A program made the translations under genes and the position numbers. From contig NC_053048.1 of NCBI RefSeq assembly GCF_003473485.1, forward strand, positions 29,694,755 to 29,758,754: a stretch of DNA of 64,000 bases, written 5' to 3'. This document shows positions 58,560 through 64,000 of the stretch, piece after piece; position 1 is the stretch's first letter, and every line of letters starts with the position of its first letter. The notes beneath the pieces were generated by a model, which was not told the origin of the DNA, ran no database searches, and saw only the letters and a program-made list of their open reading frames with translations. This DNA comes from Medicago truncatula. Lineage: Eukaryota; Streptophyta; Magnoliopsida; Fabales; Fabaceae.

Positions 58560-59568
58560 ATAAGAACAACCAATAATCAAATAATATATACAAATTTACC
58601 AATTTTCAAAGGCTTTCATCTTTCATCAAACACATCATAGTCACACCATAGCGACAAATAATATAAAATGATACTTAATGGTTTGCAAACAAAGCTCTTA
58701 GAATGTCAGATTGCATAATAAAACAACAGAAAGAAAAGGAATAGGAAACTATCGTCATCATCAAGTTGCTAATTTAAATTTGTAACTAAAAACTATGGAA
58801 TACTAATTATAGTACACCTATATGGAGAATACAAATATAAACAAGCCTATGAGGTAAAAGAAGGAATAGTGCATTGCCATTTGTTGATCAATTGCGCATA
58901 ACATTGTATCAAAATCAAAACGATGGCCACCTGATTAAAATCATCTCTGATCTCTCACACACAGCTTCTCCGTGATCTCATTATCTCCAATGAGAACTGA
59001 TTTCTTCTCTGTCGTCTTCAGAAAACAAAACCCATTTGTTTTGGATGCTTTCTTTTTCAACTTAAATTTTAATGCCTAAAGTAAAAAAAAAATATATTAC
59101 ATAAGGTAACATGGCGAATTTATATATGACACAAGCTTGACTTTGACTACTATTGTATTTGGATTTCCATAGTGTTGTATTTGAGTTCCAACATTCCATG
59201 ATGACGAGAGGAAAAAAACCATGAGCGAGAGAGGTAGAGGTAGAGAGAGAGAGAGAGAGAGGCGAAAACCATAGGCTCCACCTAGGGCAACCGCATTGAC
59301 ACACACTTTCGCCGGCTGTGGGGTATTCTGTGGGGGGTCCAAGCAGGGTGCCACAAAATGGGGGGATAGGGGAGAATGGACCGATGCGAGACGGCGACGT
59401 CGGAAAGCGTTCGGACTGGGAGATCGAGGTCAGGACAGGGAGCAAGGTAATATGGGACAATGGTGAGAAAACTTAAAAAACAACCGTGAAATAGCAAAGG
59501 AGGTAAATCTATTTTGTTTTCTCTCCATACATAATTACCACTTTGATTTCTTGTCAAAAAATAATTAC
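58560..59568. other. Intergenic, no gene seen
   Basis: AT-rich to about 59100. A (GA)n microsatellite lies at about 59234-59263, and the stretch 59270-59450 is more GC-rich. Overlapping open frames on the minus strand match no family I recognise. Confidence 0.4.
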
Positions 59569-59777
59569 CTCTTCGATGCCAATGGTGAGAACTTTTTTCT
59601 CCAAATCATTAATAGGTGTTTTGAAACGTTGAAGTACGTATATAGATGAAGTTCGAGACAACAATGGTACTAGGATCAGATCATCCGTAACTACATACAT
59701 TTCTGGTCTCTTGACCAAACATTCCGGACTTCCTGCATGCGGTGTGGCAATGGTATTAACCAGTTGCATTTTTCTAA
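59569..59777 (-). pseudogene. DUF674 exon 2 shard (displaced)
   Basis: It matches the 3' end of exon 2 of the intact gene (MQLVNTIATPHAGSPE, MYVVTDDLI, VLQRFKTPINDLE, TIGIEE) and keeps the GT donor after GAG. Homology stops at 59777, where spacer sequence corresponding to position 2506 begins. The shard is thus on the wrong side of the spacer compared with the parent locus. Confidence 0.8.
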
Positions 59778-60755
59778 ATACCTAAGATGATTGGGAGTAT
59801 TTTATGTCAAAATACGTAATTGGAGAAATGAGGTAAGGATGCTGAGAAAAATAAAAAATTCAGAGAGCCACGAGGATGGGGAATAAAAAATTCTCTTACT
59901 TCACATCGTATGATTTGTACATTTAACCCTACAAACACCAAAATCTCCTTCGTATTAACAAATTAAAAACAATTTCTCTTCTCAGATTCCACATACCCCT
60001 TACAAAAGATCCGAAATACAAGTGAAATTTTTCAATGTATAAGAATGAAACATTCATATCAAACCTTTAGTTTTCTGAAATTTCTAGTACGAGAAGTTTC
60101 AAATATGCAAGATGCGGTAAAAATATTCATAAAGGATGTTTCGTTTTCTAGCTAGTACCACATCTTACAACAAGTGAAAATTCTATTATTTATATTTATA
60201 CCGGACATTTCATTTTCAAAATATTTTCACAATAAATAGAATTAGGCTGAATTCAATTGTTAAAGGCTGGCTCTTGGAGTCGGTGGTGGTGGTTGTGGGT
60301 ATATTGGTTTCTTATGAGAGGTTGAAGACAATGAGAAGAAAGATACAATATGGACAGCCTATAACAAAATCAGTGTTCCCTATCAATCTAACTGTTTAAA
60401 AAAACATTCCCATGGTGGGAAAGGATTCCCCTTTCCCATGTGAAATGTCACCTGTAAAATGAGCTTTTATTTTTTACAATCAAGCACTGAAGCCAAAATT
60501 CTAGTATAAGTCTAGTTCTGTTGTTTGTTATAAACTTTCATCTATCATACTTCACTTCAATTCTTATTTTTCCTGAAGCCAAACACTGAAGCCAAAGCAG
60601 CCATCAATATAACAAGACATTGTAACAAGGCAGGAACATAAATAAAAAGAAATGCTAAATGTTAATCACCAAGTAAACAAATATTAAACCACAAACGTTG
60701 CCATTGCAAATTTTCCTATGGCATATCTTGATCAACAACAAAATGTTATTTGTTC
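59778..60755. repeat. Second copy of the DUF674 downstream spacer
   Basis: 59785-60231 corresponds to 2506-3098 and 60507-60620 to 4078-4230, with the region between them deleted or replaced. The intervening 60231-60505 is unrelated to the parent and holds a short inverted repeat (CCCATGGTGGGAAAGG). The MITE of the parent copy is absent. Confidence 0.75.
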
Positions 60756-61245
60756 TCATTTCTCCTTCTGAATTTGTGTTAACAAGTGACGGAGACCATT
60801 CGTTAGAGCAGGCGTTGAGCTTAAAGCTGCCTTGAATATGTTGTGACTCTGCACCAACCACAAAATAGTAAAAGGTGATAAATCTATAATGTTTTCACTC
60901 TTTCTAATTACCACTTTGATTTGTTATAAGAAAATAATTACCTCTTTGATGCCAATGGTGACAACTTTTTCCTCCAAATTATCAATAGGTATTTTGAAAC
61001 GTTGAAGTACATATATAGATGAAACTGGAGACATCAACGGTTCTACAATCAGATCATCCGTAACCACATACATTTCTGTGTGCTCTTGACAAAACTTTCC
61101 GGACTTCCCGCATGCATTGTGGCAATGGTATTAACCAGTTGCATGTTTCTAAAATTTCCCCTATCCCTCCAATCTTCTTCATTTTTTAAAAGCGTGAGAT
61201 CAAATATTTTTGCGCAATAATATTGCAAAACACTTAGCTTGATAA
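60756..61245 (-). pseudogene. DUF674 fragment: exon 2 end and last exon
   Basis: The last exon is 60848-60756 (NIFKAALSS, LTNGLRHLLTQ, stop) with an AG acceptor. The exon 2 fragment is 61245-60942 with a GT donor. In exon 2 a 2-nt insertion near 61078-61082 shifts the frame between FVK and TYVVTDDLI. Homology to the parent ends at about 61245, shortly after LSVLQYYC. The first exon and the first half of exon 2 are lacking. Confidence 0.8.
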
Positions 61246-61291
61246 AGATCCGGTCAAATCGATGCAAAGTGATCTGATGAAAAGTTTTGAA

Positions 61292-61376
61292 AACCAGCGT
61301 GAGTTAACTCACGCAGGTGTTAATTCCAGCGTGAGTTAAATCATGCAGAGATTAACACATGCGTGAGTTAACTCAC
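61292..61376. repeat. Reiterated palindromic motif
   Basis: GCGTGAGTTAACTCACGC at about 61299-61316 is a perfect 18-bp palindrome. Half or near-full versions follow at about 61328 and 61360. Related words occur in the element at 123-291. The long LTR begins directly after this block. Confidence 0.7.
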
Positions 61377-64000
61377 TGTTATACCCTGTTTTTGGACCTA
61401 AAAATACTGGGCCCAATTTCATTTCAAACTTTGTCAATTATCAAATTTCAACTGCACAGTTCAAATTGTCTCTGCTACGCAGTGTTTTCAATCACATTTT
61501 TACCTCTGTTTTTCTTGCATAAAACCTTTCAAAATGTCTTTACTTGTCTTGTAAGTCATTCAAAAGTGTCTCTGAATCATTACATTGCTTTTTCTACAGT
61601 TTATTTCAAAATTTGCAAAAAGTCATACAGAAGGGTATTTTGGTCATTTCCTGCAGTGGGACCCATTTTCATCCTTGTGACTGTCTCTGAGTCTTTTCAA
61701 ATTCATTTTTAACATTTCATCAGTAAACCCTGTTTAAATTCATTTCAAACTTGCATCTGAGTCAGTGTCAGAGTCTGTTTGAGTCAGTTTAGGTCATTTT
61801 TAGCCCTAGGGGCATTTTGGTCATTTCACACAAAATTTCGGCGTAGGGAGGTTACTTTGAAGTACCTCATTTAGGCCATTGGTTCGTTTTAGTCCGTTTT
61901 GTCAATTTTATTTTGGTTTCACTTTACGTTTGATCAAATTGCGTTTTTTATTCAAATTTTATTTTTATTACATTTTGGTCCCTCAATTAAGGTCCCAAAA
62001 TCGCATTTCAGTCCAAAAGTTTCTAAAAATTGCATTTCAGTCCAAAAGTTTCTAAAAATTGCATTTCAATCCTTTTATTATCATTTTTTTGCAGGGGCGC
62101 CCCAAAGGGCATTTTGGTCCAATTTTTCGCACAAATTTTAGTCCAGTCCAGATGTCACTTTTTTATTGGTTCAGGTACACATGGCAGCATATAAAAGGGG
62201 AACAGTGTCAGATTTTTTAGGAGGATCCATTCATCATATGCCACATCACAAACAGATTTCTCATTTTCTCTCTCTATTCTGTTAGATCAGAAAACAGAAA
62301 ATCACCAAGAACACAGAAAAATCCCAAACCCTAACACACAGATTCATCACAAATTCACCAGAATTCAACAAAGATTTCTCAGATTTCTCTGCAGTTCTCA
62401 GTGATTCGTCCTTGAATCGTCATCATCGAACCGTTCCTTTCGCAATTCCAGTGCGAATCCATCGCTGTTAGCAACGGACTCAAGCACGATCACGAAAAAC
62501 GCGAATCGGAGAAGAAGAGGAAAAACGCGCAACAACGCAAGCAACAGAAGCCAGTGCGAAACAACGCAAGCAACGGAAGCCAACGCGCAACAACGCAAGC
62601 AACAGAAGCAAGCACGAACGTGTCGTGAGCAAGGAGAAGAAGAAAGCAGTGGATTCGAACGCAACAAGCCAAGCCAAAACCAAGAATCACGTTCGTGAGC
62701 CAAAAGCAACAAAGAGGTAATCCTCTTCACTCCTTTCTCTCTTTCCTTTTCCGTTTTTGTTCCAAAGTTTCATCGAAGTTCAAACTCAGATCTACTCCGA
62801 TTCAAACTTTTTTTAAAAAATCTAAGCTCGGATTCGAGTAACACATAAAAAAGGATGTTTAAAAACGTAAAAAAAATGTGAATCGGAGCAGTTTCAAACT
62901 CCGGCGCGGAGGCGCCACCGCCGTCCGCCGCGCCGGAAAAGCCATGCCAACCGGAGAAGATGACCGGAATCTTAGAGAGAAGTGAGAGCTTCTCTCACTA
63001 GAGGGGAGAAGAGAGAGAAGGAAAAGAAAAAATGAAAAAAACCGGACTGGACGCATTTATATAGAGCTTTGAACCGGTCCGGTTTATTTCCGGTTTTTTC
63101 CTTTCTTTCTCAGCCTCTAGATCAATCTAACGTCTCCTGTGCAATCTGAGTTTTGTGAATTGGGCCTTTGGTTTGGGCTTTGATCTTTTACGTTTTTGTT
63201 TGTTTTCCTGCTATTTGCACCATATTTCTTTGCTGTTTGAACCCCTGCATGCTTAAAATTTTCTCCAAAAAATCTCCAAAAATTATCACATGTTTCTTGA
63301 TATTTTCTTAGTGTTTTTATGACATTTTTGAACATTAAGGATCTATGAAATTTTTGTATAATTAATTCATAGCATTTTAATTCTCTTTGAATTATTTGTT
63401 ATGGATTCTTCTTCACACATTTGTCCTTGATGTGAGAATATGTGATAAAAGCTACTTGATGTGTTAATATGAGAGATTTGTGCCTATAATTTCATGTTGA
63501 TTTGCTGTTTTGATTTGGTTCATGAGTGCTTGATTTTATGAACAATATATGCATATTTTGAAAGATATAAAATGCCAAGTTTATTCTAGAAAATATGGCA
63601 TGAAACCATGCTTGCATGTTTCCAATAATTCCATGCTATAACTTGAGATAAAGAAAACTCTTTCCAAACTTGTTAAAGCATGAGAATTAGAGGCCAAGAA
63701 TGCATTAGGTTTCATACCTAAGTTTTTAGGGTTTAATGTCATTTTGTTAACTTTTTGTGCTATCTTGCATGCTTTTATTTCTTAGTACTTGTTATGTTTT
63801 TTTTACTAACAAGTTTATTTTGGTACTTCATACATATCATTTAGCATTCCATTTCCATTCTTTTACATAGTTTAATTTTCTTTGCATTCTTTTTTTACTT
63901 TCATTCGGAATTGTGATATTTAGGTAGGTGTTATCTTTTATATTTCATGCAAAGACCGTAGAATGTATCTAGGACAATGTAAAAGGGACTATGGACTCTA
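61377..64000 (+). mobile_element. Long LTR of an Ogre-like Ty3 element (runs off the window)
   Basis: It starts TGTTATACCCTGTTTTTGG, which I recall as typical of legume Ogre-like LTRs (tentative). A TATA box in its antisense counterpart region and a GC-rich CGCCGGCGG-type leader (62900-62950) correspond to the minus strand of 29223-31261. That fragment continues about 780 bp past the homologous point, so this LTR is probably about 3.4 kb. Repeated 'gcgaacaacgcaagcaac' units lie at 62525-62610, and two copies of 'gcatttcagtccaaaagttt' at about 62003 and 62031. No coding domain is expected or seen. Confidence 0.65.

Noticed and set aside
59062..59557. Three overlapping minus-strand frames near the (GA)n tract
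   Set aside because: They overlap in different frames across a microsatellite and match nothing recognised. Only the segment from 59569 onward is DUF674-derived.
62398..63056. Overlapping hydrophobic minus-strand frames near the right end
   Set aside because: They arise from CAACGCAAGCAAC repeats and the GC-rich leader of the LTR. They show no domain, and the related insert at 29223-31261 does not preserve them.
1..64000. A coordinated novel multigene system
   Set aside because: The real genes (DUF674, CCD8, dioxygenase, B3 remnants) are separated by kilobases of nested transposons, lie on different strands and share no regulatory motif that I can see. I do not claim a linked system.

Overview
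The window is nuclear DNA from a dicot plant, most probably a legume of the temperate (Medicago/Trifolium/pea/vetch) group. The reasons are GT-AG introns, an AT-rich background dense in MITEs, a plant elongator tRNA-Met with intron, a Sirevirus-type copia element, and a long LTR whose first bases resemble legume Ogre-like elements. I infer the taxon from these family resemblances; no search was run.

Two ordinary genes look intact. One is a six-exon carotenoid cleavage dioxygenase 8 gene (CCD8; RMS1/MAX4 type, strigolactone pathway) at 34991-38120 (+). The other is a four-exon 2-oxoglutarate/Fe(II) dioxygenase of SRG1 type at 53425-55135 (+). A third, a three-exon DUF674 gene at 4302-6140 (-), also reads cleanly. 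It heads a small DUF674 family in the window: a copy with a nonsense codon and truncation (12870-13876), a copy with intact exons 2-3 but a broken exon 1 (16264-17500), and two shards inside a rearranged segmental duplicate of the 2.5-5.0 kb region (59569-61245). Degenerate B3-domain exons lie at 46.0-47.5 kb. tRNA-Met, a decayed tRNA-Met copy and tRNA-Asp lie at 13.9-15.1 kb.

Most of the remaining sequence is transposon. At 7009-9817 is an apparently complete mariner-like element with a DD39D transposase and TA target duplication. At 18581-32487 is a young copia/Sirevirus-like element with matching 5-bp target duplications, near-identical LTRs, broken gag-pol and an extra 3' coding region. 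Its 3' LTR carries a 2-kb inserted LTR fragment of the same family as the long LTR that enters at 61377. Next to it is a truncated LINE ORF2 (32488-33842). A decayed Ty3 element with a nested solo LTR occupies 39.1-42.8 kb. At 51262-51412 is a tRNA-derived SINE, and two long-inverted-repeat DNA elements lie at 11425-12543 and 51450-52877. An ORF1-only LINE (55486-58546) carries a solo Sirevirus-type LTR.

There is no operon-like or defence-like system here. The strongest candidates for something new are repeated DLN/EAR-like motifs at the N-terminus of the mariner transposase and again in an antisense reading frame at its right end, the ORF1-only LINE with its own target duplication, the mutated YVDN reverse transcriptase in a young Sirevirus, and the exon-module architecture of the DUF674 cluster.
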